Positions 1 to 6,067 of a stretch of 7,671 nucleotides of DNA are shown here, piece by piece. Source of the stretch: Streptosporangiaceae bacterium (GTDB lineage: Bacteria > Actinomycetota > Actinomycetes > Streptosporangiales > Streptosporangiaceae); the NCBI GenBank assembly GCA_030038715.1, contig JASHSO010000362.1, positions 1-7,671 on the forward strand. Reading direction: 5' to 3'. The notes beneath the pieces are model-generated. The model had not been told where the DNA came from. It ran no database searches and was given only the letters and a program-made list of their open reading frames with translations. Each line of letters opens with the position of its first letter. Position 1 is the first letter of the stretch. A program made the translations under genes and the position numbers.

Positions 1-7
1 ACCGCAA

Positions 8-53
8 GCGCCAGGGAGGCTGGCGCCGACCAAGGCAGGGGGTAGCTACTCCC
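8..53. other. Two small dyads upstream of the operon promoter
   Basis: Bases 8-14 (GCGCCAG) and 20-26 (CTGGCGC) form a perfect 7-base stem with a 5-base loop. Just downstream, an imperfect palindrome centred on GTAGCTAC (42-49) is flanked by G-rich and C-rich arms over 38-53. There is no T-run after either, so a classical intrinsic terminator is not supported. They could be the 3' end of an upstream transcript, an upstream regulator site, or chance structure in GC-rich DNA. Only the dyads themselves are seen; the role is unknown. Confidence 0.3.
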
Positions 54-85
54 GCGTGCGCGGGCCGGCCGCCCTCCGCCCGCGC

Positions 86-114
86 TCGATACCGGGCACG
101 ATATTGTCTACAAT
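86..114 (+). promoter_or_regulatory. Probable sigma70-type promoter of the catabolic operon
   Basis: TACAAT at 109-114 matches the -10 consensus at five of six positions. TCGATA at 86-91 matches the -35 consensus at four of six, and the spacer is 17 bases. Transcription would begin near base 121, leaving a leader of about 29 bases before the ATG at 150. The leader contains an AGGAG ribosome binding site at 135-139. This is the only convincing promoter seen ahead of the 150-4363 gene run, whose genes are otherwise closely spaced or overlapping. Confidence 0.5.
103..114. promoter_or_regulatory. Candidate GntR/FCD operator overlapping the -10 box
   Basis: The sequence ATTGT-CT-ACAAT is a dyad with 5-base arms and a 2-base centre. 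Regulators of the FadR/FCD branch of GntR commonly bind short dyads with GT...AC half-sites, and this one fits that style. It sits on top of the predicted -10 element, so a bound protein would block RNA polymerase. A regulator of this family is encoded about 4.4 kb downstream (4514-5278). The pairing of site and regulator is inference. No second copy was seen upstream of the regulator gene. Confidence 0.4.
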
Positions 115-149
115 CCTGTGAACGATCTGCGACGAGGAGAGCGACCGGC

Positions 150-1316
150 ATGCCGGACACCCAGAGCACCCAGGACCAGGCCAGTTCGGCACGTTCCGCG
201 AGCCGACCGCCGTTTCGCGCTGATCACGTCGGCAGCCTGCTCCGTCCGCCCGAGCTGCTGCGAGCACGGCAGGAAGCGACCGCTGGGCGGATAAGCGCCG
301 ACGAACTCAAGGACGCCGAGGACGCCGCAATCGCCGAGGTGGTGCGCCGCCAGCAGGAGGTCGGGCTCAGGGCTGCCACCGACGGCGAACTGCGTCGCGA
401 GTCCTGGCACATGGATTTCATCTACCAGCTCGGCGGCATCAAAAAAGTCCAGGACGACACGATCAGGGTGGAGTTCCACAACCAGCAGCGGCGCTATGAA
501 TGGGCACCGCCGTCGGCCCACGTCGTCGCGCCAGTGACGCTGGAGCACACGATCTTCGGCGACGCCTTCGCATTCCTGCGCGATACGGTCACCACTGCGG
601 TGCCCAAGCTCACCATCCCGTCGCTGAGTATGGTGCACTACCGCGGCGGGCGGTCGGCCATCGACAATGCCGTCTACCCCGACCTCGACGGGTTCTGGGC
701 CGACCTGGTGGCGGCCTACGCAGACGAAGTACGCAGGCTCTACGACCTCGGCTGCCGGTACCTGCAGTTCGACGACACCAGCCTGGCGTACATGAACGAC
801 CCCGCTCAGCGCCAGCACGTCGCCGACATCGGCGGGGATCCCGAGCATCAGCACGAGCGCTACATCGAGAACATCAACAAGGCTCTGGCCGGCCGCCCCG
901 CAGATCTCGCCGTGACCACGCACATGTGTCGCGGCAACAACCAGTCCATGTGGGCGGCCGAGGGAGGCTACGAGTTCGTGGCGGACGCGCTGTTCAACAA
1001 CCTGGATGTGGACGGCTTCTTCTGCGAGTGGGACGACGAACGCTCCGGCGGGTTCGAGCCGCTGCGGTTCGTGCCGAAGGGCAAGAAGGTCGTGCTAGGG
1101 CTGGTCACCTCCAAGCGGGGCGAGCTGGAGAGCAAGGACTACCTGAAGCGGCGACTCGAGGATGCCGCCAGGTTCATCGACATCGACCAGCTCTGCCTGT
1201 CGCCGCAATGCGGCTTCTCCTCCACCAAGGAGGGCAACGACCTCACCCAGCAGCAGCAGTGGGACAAACTGACCTTGGTCGTCGAGACCGCGCAGGAGGT
1301 CTGGGGTTCGGTGTGA
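150..1316 (+). CDS. MetE-like (cobalamin-independent methionine synthase II family) protein
   Basis: This 388-residue protein resembles the stand-alone C-terminal catalytic half of MetE (YxjG/YxjH-type), about half the length of full MetE. After a 20-residue Ser/Gln-rich tail comes the family opening RADHVGSLLRP (residues 23-33). The zinc ligands of MetE are all matched: His258 and Cys260 in THMCRG, Glu293 in CEWDDERSG, and Cys354 in SPQCGFSS. Asp208-Asp209 (QFDDTSLA) sits where MetE has QIDEP. The start has an AGGAG site 10 bases upstream. The family moves methyl groups to thiols through a zinc-bound thiolate; related zinc enzymes, such as epoxyalkane:coenzyme M transferase, use other electrophiles. 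Being first in an aromatic-catabolism operon suggests it may handle a methyl group or thiol adduct from the pathway rather than make methionine. The family is secure, the substrate is not. Confidence 0.85.
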   Translation: MPDTQSTQDQASSARSASRPPFRADHVGSLLRPPELLRARQEATAGRISADELKDAEDAAIAEVVRRQQEVGLRAATDGELRRESWHMDFIYQLGGIKKVQDDTIRVEFHNQQRRYEWAPPSAHVVAPVTLEHTIFGDAFAFLRDTVTTAVPKLTIPSLSMVHYRGGRSAIDNAVYPDLDGFWADLVAAYADEVRRLYDLGCRYLQFDDTSLAYMNDPAQRQHVADIGGDPEHQHERYIENINKALAGRPADLAVTTHMCRGNNQSMWAAEGGYEFVADALFNNLDVDGFFCEWDDERSGGFEPLRFVPKGKKVVLGLVTSKRGELESKDYLKRRLEDAARFIDIDQLCLSPQCGFSSTKEGNDLTQQQQWDKLTLVVETAQEVWGSV

Positions 1317-1331
1317 GCCTTGGGCCGACCG

Positions 1332-1368
1332 TGGCGAGGCTGGCAGTGGCGAGTCTGGCAGTGGAGAG
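1332..1368 (+). repeat. 15-base tandem repeat between the metE-like gene and the galB remnant
   Basis: Two 15-base units differing at one base (1332-1346 TGGCGAGGCTGGCAG and 1347-1361 TGGCGAGTCTGGCAG) are followed by a partial third (1362-1368). The repeat fills most of the 61-base gap. Its end merges into the GAGGAG ribosome binding site (1366-1371) of the next gene. It looks like slippage-generated spacer; no regulatory role is evident. Confidence 0.75.
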
Positions 1369-1377
1369 GAGCACGCG

Positions 1378-1611
1378 ATGAGTGGCAGCGGAGCCGGACC
1401 GGCTCTCGTCGTCAGCGCGCACGCCGGGGACTTCGTCTGGCGGGCGGGCGGCGCCATGGCGCTGGCAGCCTCCCGCGGCGAGATCTTCGGTGTCAAGCGG
1501 CGGGTGGCGCAACTCCGTCGTGACTCCGGGCCCAACCTGGGCCTGGCACACGACACGATGGCCGAGGCGTTCCTGCGCGTCTACCCGCAGGTGACGGGGG
1601 TGCTGAAGTGA
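1378..1611 (+). pseudogene. PIG-L family GalB-type 4-oxalomesaconate hydratase, in-frame internal deletion
   Basis: This frame encodes 77 residues, whereas PIG-L proteins of the GalB type are about 240-260. Residues 9-35 match the family N-terminus, including the first zinc motif with His15 and Asp18 (VVSAHAGDFVWRAGG). Residues about 40-76 match the family C-terminus (GPNLGL, then AEAFLRVYPQVT). The middle, roughly 170-180 residues with the remaining zinc ligand and the catalytic core, is absent. The join lies near residues 35-39 (about 1480-1495) and keeps the frame. Start, ribosome binding site (GAGGAG, 6 bases upstream) and the GTGA overlap with the next gene are intact, so translation may continue and couple to galC. 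The intact enzyme would hydrate 4-oxalomesaconate to 4-carboxy-4-hydroxy-2-oxoadipate; this remnant almost certainly cannot. The activity would have to come from elsewhere, for instance a LigJ-type amidohydrolase. An assembly collapse would look the same. Confidence 0.75.
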
Positions 1612-2318
1612 GGAACGTGGTGGTGACGGGGTGCCCGCGCGCCGACCTCGACGAGGTCGGCGCGCTCACCGCGTTCGGCGTGGCGACGGTGCACGAGGCG
1701 ATCGGCCGCTCCGGGTACCTGGGCCCCTTGATCCGCCCGGTGTACCTGGGGTCGCGGATCGGCGGCACCGCTGTCACGGTGATCTGCTGGCCCGGCGACA
1801 ACCTCATGATCCACGCCGCGGTCGAGCAGTGCGGGCCGGGCGACATCATGGTCGTCACCACGACATCGCCGTCGGCTGACGGCGCGTTTGGCGAACTGCT
1901 GGCCACTGCACTGCAGCGGCGCGGTGTCCGCGGGCTGGTGACGACCGGCGGCGTGCGCGATGTGGCCGAGCTGCACGCGATGGGCTTCCCGGTGTTCAGC
2001 GCCGCCGTGTCCGCACAGGGCACCGTCAAGGCCACAGCCGGCGCGGTGAACGTGCCGGTCAGCATCGGCGGACAGCCAGTCTGCCCGGGCGACGCCATCA
2101 TCGCCGACGACGACGGAGTGGTCGTCGTACAGCGGACGGGCGTGGCAGCTGCCCTGGCCGCGGCTAAGGCACGGGCCGACAGGGAAGACGTGTCGCGTGC
2201 CGCCTTCCGCCGCGGTGAACTCGGCCTGGATCGCTACGGGCTGCGGTCGGTGCTGAGCGAGCAGGGAGTCGAGTACCTGGACTACGAGTCCTATCTCGGC
2301 AAGGGGGGACAGACGTGA
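1608..2318 (+). CDS. galC: 4-carboxy-4-hydroxy-2-oxoadipate aldolase (RraA/GalC/LigK family)
   Basis: This 236-residue protein belongs to the RraA-like class II pyruvate aldolases. It cleaves 4-carboxy-4-hydroxy-2-oxoadipate to pyruvate and oxaloacetate, usually with Mg2+ or Mn2+; members also act on 4-hydroxy-4-methyl-2-oxoglutarate and decarboxylate oxaloacetate. Family signatures are CGPGDIMVV (75-83), FGELLATA (94-101), and TTGGVRD (112-118), where Arg117 binds substrate and Asp118 lies at the metal site. PGDAIIADDDGVVVV (160-174) is also typical. Length is normal. The GTG start shares four bases (GTGA) with the stop of the galB remnant, implying coupled translation. The gene also overlaps the next one by GTGA. 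Adjacent galD and galB-type genes favour the gallate/protocatechuate 4,5-cleavage role over RNase E inhibition (RraA), which is not expected here. Confidence 0.88.
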   Translation: MRNVVVTGCPRADLDEVGALTAFGVATVHEAIGRSGYLGPLIRPVYLGSRIGGTAVTVICWPGDNLMIHAAVEQCGPGDIMVVTTTSPSADGAFGELLATALQRRGVRGLVTTGGVRDVAELHAMGFPVFSAAVSAQGTVKATAGAVNVPVSIGGQPVCPGDAIIADDDGVVVVQRTGVAAALAAAKARADREDVSRAAFRRGELGLDRYGLRSVLSEQGVEYLDYESYLGKGGQT

Positions 2319-3406
2319 GCGGCCTGGCGGACGCGGGCATCCGCTGCATGATGATGCGCGGCGGCACCTCCAAGGGGCTGTACTTCCTGGCAGACGACCT
2401 GCCGCCGGACCCGGCCGAGCGTGACGCGCTGCTGCTCGCCGTCATGGGCAGCGGCCACCCCATGCAGGTCGACGGTGTAGGCGGCGCGCACCCGCTGGCC
2501 TCCAAGGTCGCCGTGGTATCGCGGTCACGGCGCGACGACGCCGACGTCGATTACCTGTTCCTCCAGCTCGGGGTCGACTCACCGACGATCACCGACCGGC
2601 AGAACTGCGGGAACATTTTGGCCGCTGTCGGTCCGTTCGCGGTCGAGCGCGGGCTGATCCCTGCCGGGCCGCAAACCACAACCACGCGCATCCGGATGGT
2701 CAACTCCGACAGCGTGGTGACGGCCGTGTTCCGCACGCCGGGCTGCGTCCCCGAGTACGCCGGCACCGCATCGATCGCCGGCGTTCCCGGCACCGCCGCG
2801 CCGATCGTGCTGAGGTTCACCGACACGGCCGGCTCGACCACCGGCAGCCTGCTGCCGACAGGGAATCTCCGCGACGTCATCGACGGCACCGAGGTGACCT
2901 GCGTGGACAACGGGATGCCCGTGGTGGTGGCGCGCGCCGCCGACCTCGGCATCACCGGGTACGAGCCGGTGGCCCAGCTCGCCAGCGACGAAAAGCTTGC
3001 CGACCGCATCCAGGCGCTGCGCCTGACGGCCGGCAAGCTGATGGGCCTCGGCGACGTCACCAGCCTGTCGGTGCCGAAGACCACGCTGGTCAGCGCCTCG
3101 CGCGACGGCGGCGCAATCTGCACCCGCACCTTCATCCCGGTCAAGCTGCACGACTCGATCGGCGTACTTGGGGCCGTCAGCGTGGTGACCGCGCTGTTGG
3201 CGGGGGGCACCGGCGCCGAGCTCGCCTCGTTCCCCTCCTCGGACGGCCACGTGGTCGACGTCGAGCACCCTTCCGGCCACCTGCAGGTGGAAGTAAACCT
3301 CGACACCTCGAGCGATCCGCCCCGCGTGCTCAGCGCAGGGTCCGTCCGCACCGCACGCAAGCTCTTCGACGGAACCGTCTACCCATCAGCTGCCCTCGCC
3401 CGGTAG
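2315..3406 (+). CDS. galD: 4-oxalomesaconate tautomerase (PrpF family, GalD/LigU-like)
   Basis: This 363-residue protein of the PrpF (diaminopimelate-epimerase-like) fold has the usual length for GalD. Landmarks are MMRGGTSKGLYF (12-23), MQVDGVGGAHPLASKVAVV (50-68) and the NCGN motif (97-100). Lys64 and Cys98 fall where the family's catalytic Lys and Cys are expected. GalD interconverts keto and enol forms of 4-oxalomesaconate; LigU moves the double bond of the same compound; PrpF itself isomerises aconitates in the methylcitrate cycle. Adjacent galC, and no methylcitrate genes, favour 4-oxalomesaconate. The GTG start overlaps the galC stop (GTGA) with a G-rich ribosome binding site just ahead. 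The gene ends in TAG within the next gene's Shine-Dalgarno sequence, with a 9-base gap to the dioxygenase. Confidence 0.87.
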   Translation: MSGLADAGIRCMMMRGGTSKGLYFLADDLPPDPAERDALLLAVMGSGHPMQVDGVGGAHPLASKVAVVSRSRRDDADVDYLFLQLGVDSPTITDRQNCGNILAAVGPFAVERGLIPAGPQTTTTRIRMVNSDSVVTAVFRTPGCVPEYAGTASIAGVPGTAAPIVLRFTDTAGSTTGSLLPTGNLRDVIDGTEVTCVDNGMPVVVARAADLGITGYEPVAQLASDEKLADRIQALRLTAGKLMGLGDVTSLSVPKTTLVSASRDGGAICTRTFIPVKLHDSIGVLGAVSVVTALLAGGTGAELASFPSSDGHVVDVEHPSGHLQVEVNLDTSSDPPRVLSAGSVRTARKLFDGTVYPSAALAR

Positions 3407-3415
3407 GAGGCCGGC

Positions 3416-4363
3416 ATGCCTCTGCTGCATGATGTCGCCCACCTCGCCCACGCCGAGCTGCTCACCCCCGAACCGGAGAAGAGCCTGTGGTTCTTCACTC
3501 AGGTGCTCGGGCTCACCGAGAACGGCAGCAGCGGCGACTCGGTCTACCTGCGCACCTGGGACGACTACGAGCACCACAGCCTGAAGCTCACCGGATCGAA
3601 CACCTCAGGGATCCGCCGCACCGGCCTGCGCGCGTCGAGCGAGGAAGCGCTCAAACGGCGGGTGGCCGACATCGAGGCGGCCGGATTCGGCGTCGGCTGG
3701 CGCGACGGCGAGGCGGGCATCGGGCCCACGTACTTGTTCAAGGATCCAGACGGCCACGAGTTCGAGCTGTATTTCGAGACCGAGTGGTACCGGCCTAGCG
3801 GCGACCTGAAGCCATCGCTGAAAAACCAGGCGCAGGCCTACCCGGCCCGGGGCGTCAGCGTCCGGCGCCTTGACCACGTGAACTTCCTGGCCGCGCAGAG
3901 CGAGCCCAACGGCAGGTTCGTCAGTGACCTGCTTGGCGGGCGGGTCACCGAGCAGATCATGCTCGACGACGGAACCATCTCCGCGGTCTGGACGCACTTC
4001 GCGCAGAAGTCCTACGACCTGGTTTACACCGACGACTGGACGGGGGTTAACGGGCGGCTGCATCACATCGCATTCGCCACCGACTCGCGCGAGGAAATCC
4101 TGCGGGCCGCCGATATCTGCTTGGACCGGGGCGTGTTCATCGAGACCGGGCCGCACAAGCACGCGATCCAGCAAACGTTCTTCTTGTATGTCTACGAGCC
4201 TGGCGGGAACAGGATCGAGCTATGCAACCCGCTGGCACGGCTGATCTTCGCGCCCGACTGGGTGCCCATCACCTGGACCCAGGCCGAGCGCGCGAAGGGA
4301 CAGGCGTGGGGCCTGGAGACGATCGAGTCGTTCCACACGCACGGCACTCCACCCGTGCCCTGA
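3416..4363 (+). CDS. Type I (VOC-fold) extradiol ring-cleavage dioxygenase, catechol 2,3-dioxygenase-like
   Basis: This 315-residue protein has the two-domain VOC layout of XylE-type enzymes: residues 5-122 form the N-terminal domain and about 148-285 the iron-binding domain. The Fe(II) 2-His-1-Glu triad is recognisable as His154 (RLDHVNF), His217 (RLHHIAF) and Glu268 (GGNRIEL). His249 (GPHKHA) and Tyr258 (FFLYVYEPGG) match His246 and Tyr255 of XylE. At the position of XylE His199, my hand alignment puts Tyr200 (QKSYDLVY). A perfect AGGAGG (3405-3410) overlaps the galD stop, 5 bases before the ATG, so expression should be strong. The enzyme inserts both atoms of O2 next to a catechol diol. 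The lower pathway beside it would fit a gallate-like or methoxygallate-like substrate better than plain catechol, but substrate cannot be read from sequence. Confidence 0.87.
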   Translation: MPLLHDVAHLAHAELLTPEPEKSLWFFTQVLGLTENGSSGDSVYLRTWDDYEHHSLKLTGSNTSGIRRTGLRASSEEALKRRVADIEAAGFGVGWRDGEAGIGPTYLFKDPDGHEFELYFETEWYRPSGDLKPSLKNQAQAYPARGVSVRRLDHVNFLAAQSEPNGRFVSDLLGGRVTEQIMLDDGTISAVWTHFAQKSYDLVYTDDWTGVNGRLHHIAFATDSREEILRAADICLDRGVFIETGPHKHAIQQTFFLYVYEPGGNRIELCNPLARLIFAPDWVPITWTQAERAKGQAWGLETIESFHTHGTPPVP

Positions 4364-4412
4364 CCTAACCACAAATGCATGGGGGACTCCAGATGCGGGC
4401 GGCCACGAACAG

Positions 4413-4462
4413 CATCGATCGACAGTTCATGACGCTGTATCAGCAGCAACTGTCGATCGATG
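4413..4462. repeat. Perfect 15-base inverted repeat upstream of the GntR gene
   Basis: The left arm CATCGATCGACAGTT (4413-4427) and right arm AACTGTCGATCGATG (4448-4462) are exact reverse complements, separated by 20 bases. It lies in the 150-base gap between the dioxygenase and the regulator. It ends 51 bases before the preferred GTG start of the regulator and includes an ATG that a longer gene model would use as start. No T-run follows, so an intrinsic terminator is unlikely. It could be a large operator for the adjacent regulator, or an RNA hairpin separating expression of the two gene groups. Apart from this repeat I see no clear promoter in the gap. Confidence 0.85.
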
Positions 4463-4513
4463 ACGTCGGGCGTCGCAGATCTGGGCGAGCGGCTATCGAG
4501 CGGGAGGCTGCAG

Positions 4514-5278
4514 GTGGCTGGCGACTCTAAGTTCGCGGTGGTCGAGGCGGTTCGAGCCGCAATCGTGCGGGGCGAGTACGCGCCCAACCAGCGGCTGATC
4601 GAGGTCGACCTGTGCGAGCGATACGGCACCTCGAGGTTCATCGCGCGCGTGGCGCTGCAGGAACTGGCCGCGGAGGGGCTGGTCGAGTTCCAGCGCAACC
4701 GGGGCGCGCGCGTCCGCGAGGTGTCGCTGGACGAGGCCATCGAGATCACCGAAGTGCGCAAGCTGCTGGAGGGTCTGCAGGCGGCCCGCGCGGCCGAGCG
4801 CGTCACCAGGGCCGGATCGGCTGAGCTGCGCGGTATCGTGCGGGACATGCGTTCCTCTGTGGAACGGTCTGAGCTGCTGCGTTACAGCGATCTCAACGTC
4901 CGCCTGCACGCCACGATCCGTGACATCTCCGCGCACGAGACGTGCGCCCGCTTGCTCCGCCAGTTGCGAGACCAGACCGTGCGGCACAGGTTCTCGCTCT
5001 CGCTCGTGCCCGGCCGCCCGACAGTCTCGCTGCCGCAGCACGAGGCGATCGTGGCAGCCGTCACAGCACGGGACGCCGCCGCGGCCGAGCAGGCCATGCA
5101 CGAGCACCTGCAAAGCGTCATCGAGGCCTTCCGGGCACTCTCGCTCGCCGCGGCGCAACCGGCGTCCGTCCAGCTTGCTGCCGTCCGATCCGCGCCGCTG
5201 CAGCCCCCGACCATGCGGTCCACGCGCCGGTCGGCGGTCCAGCCCGCGCCCGTGCAGGCGGAGCCCGCACAACCGTGA
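4514..5278 (+). CDS. GntR family transcriptional regulator, FCD (FadR-like) subfamily
   Basis: This is a 254-residue regulator. Residues 5-70 form the winged helix: KFAVVEAVRAAIVRGEY, then ERYGTSRFIARVALQELAAE as the recognition region, then NRGARVREV as the wing. Residues about 75-210 form the all-helical FCD ligand domain. Likely metal ligands are Asn128 (replacing the usual Asp), His132, His176 (PQHEAI) and His198 (HEHL). Members bind small organic acids and usually repress nearby catabolic genes. I prefer the GTG at 4514, preceded by CGGGAGG 6 bases away, to the ATG at 4460, which has no ribosome binding site and lies inside the inverted repeat. Residues from about 212 on are a Pro/Ala/Gln-rich tail with degenerate repeats, beyond the usual end of the family. 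The stop overlaps the next start (GTGA). It is the natural candidate for controlling the 150-4363 operon. Confidence 0.88.
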   Translation: MAGDSKFAVVEAVRAAIVRGEYAPNQRLIEVDLCERYGTSRFIARVALQELAAEGLVEFQRNRGARVREVSLDEAIEITEVRKLLEGLQAARAAERVTRAGSAELRGIVRDMRSSVERSELLRYSDLNVRLHATIRDISAHETCARLLRQLRDQTVRHRFSLSLVPGRPTVSLPQHEAIVAAVTARDAAAAEQAMHEHLQSVIEAFRALSLAAAQPASVQLAAVRSAPLQPPTMRSTRRSAVQPAPVQAEPAQP

Positions 5279-6063
5279 GCGGCGACAGGCCCGTCGTGGC
5301 CGTGCTCGGCCTCGGTGAGGCGGGGTCGCTGATCGCGGCCGGCCTGTGCACGGCCGGCGCAGCCGTGCAGGCGTTCGATCCGCGCGTGCCGGCCGGTCCG
5401 GGGATCATTGAGCGCCACAGCGACGCCGACGCCTGCCGCGGCGCGTCCGTCATCTTGTCACTGACCTGCGCGCACGAGTCGCAGGCCGCGCTGACTGCCG
5501 CGCTGCCCGGGATCGGCGAGCGGGCGGTGTACGCGGACCTGAACACGGCATCGGCCGGGCTCAAGGAGCGTCTGGCAACGCTGGCCGCCGACGCCGGAGT
5601 CAGGTTCACCGACGTCGCGCTGATGTCCCCGGTACCGGGCAACGGGCTGCGCACGCCGATGCTCGCCAGCGGCCAGGCCGCCGCTGAATTCGCCGCCATC
5701 CTCGGCGAGCTCGGCGCCTCGGTCGAGGTCCTGCCTGGGCGGCCGGGCGCTGCGGCCACCCGCAAGCTCGTCCGCAGCGTCTTCTTCAAGGGCATGGCCG
5801 CCGCGGTCACCGAGGCGCTGCGCGCCGCCCAGGCGGCCGGCTGCGAGGACTGGATGCGCGAGAACATCCGCGGCGAGCTTGCCAGTGCCACCGCTGCCAC
5901 TGTCGACCGGCTCGAGCAGGGCAGCGTGCGTCACGCGCGACGGCGCGCCGACGAGATGGCCGCGGCCAGCGAACTGCTGCGCGAACTCGGCGTACCGCCC
6001 CGCATCTCCAGTGCGAGCAGGCAGTGGCTGGTTGATCTCGCCGCGGAGCCGCCGCAGTCCTGA
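5275..6063 (+). CDS. NAD(P)-dependent oxidoreductase, 6-phosphogluconate dehydrogenase-like with DUF1932 C-terminus
   Basis: This 262-residue protein opens with a Rossmann motif, VAVLGLGEAGSLIAAGL (residues 8-24, GLGEAG loop). A segment like the substrate loop of beta-hydroxyacid dehydrogenases follows (VALMSPVPGNGL, 114-125). Next comes ATRKLVRSVFFKGMAAAVTEA (161-181), where Lys164 is the likely catalytic lysine. The remainder fits the helical DUF1932 domain. Such proteins are presumed to oxidise a small hydroxy acid or reduce the matching oxo acid. The open frame extends back to 4942 inside the regulator gene. The GTG at 5275 places the Rossmann strand at the N-terminus and shares GTGA with the regulator stop, so it is the convincing start. 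Coupling to the regulator suggests that its substrate or product is connected with the sensed compound. No specific reaction can be assigned. Confidence 0.82.
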   Translation: MSGDRPVVAVLGLGEAGSLIAAGLCTAGAAVQAFDPRVPAGPGIIERHSDADACRGASVILSLTCAHESQAALTAALPGIGERAVYADLNTASAGLKERLATLAADAGVRFTDVALMSPVPGNGLRTPMLASGQAAAEFAAILGELGASVEVLPGRPGAAATRKLVRSVFFKGMAAAVTEALRAAQAAGCEDWMRENIRGELASATAATVDRLEQGSVRHARRRADEMAAASELLRELGVPPRISSASRQWLVDLAAEPPQS

Positions 6064-6067
6064 GCCG

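Noticed and set aside
1..149. Cobalamin riboswitch upstream of the MetE-like gene
   Set aside because: I looked for a B12-box-like GCCACTG and a large structured leader. None is seen, and the predicted leader is only about 29 bases.
108..923. Long minus-strand open frame (271 codons) opposite the metE-like gene
   Set aside because: It is the mirror of a strongly supported plus-strand gene in GC-rich DNA; the product has no recognisable motifs and low-complexity Val/Arg-rich composition.
2551..3360. Minus-strand open frames of 233 and 269 codons opposite galD
   Set aside because: Shadows of the galD coding strand; no family motifs and no ribosome binding site evident.
4460..4513. Upstream ATG start for the GntR regulator, adding 18 residues
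   Set aside because: There is no ribosome binding site and it lies in the right arm of the inverted repeat, while the GTG at 4514 has CGGGAGG at good spacing and gives the usual short N-terminus.
4393..4530. Possible 45-codon leader peptide ahead of the GntR gene (in frame with an ATG at 4375), overlapping its GTG
   Set aside because: A GGGGGA lies 6 bases before the ATG, but the peptide has no recognisable motif and its sequence is largely dictated by the inverted repeat. Evidence is too weak to call a gene.
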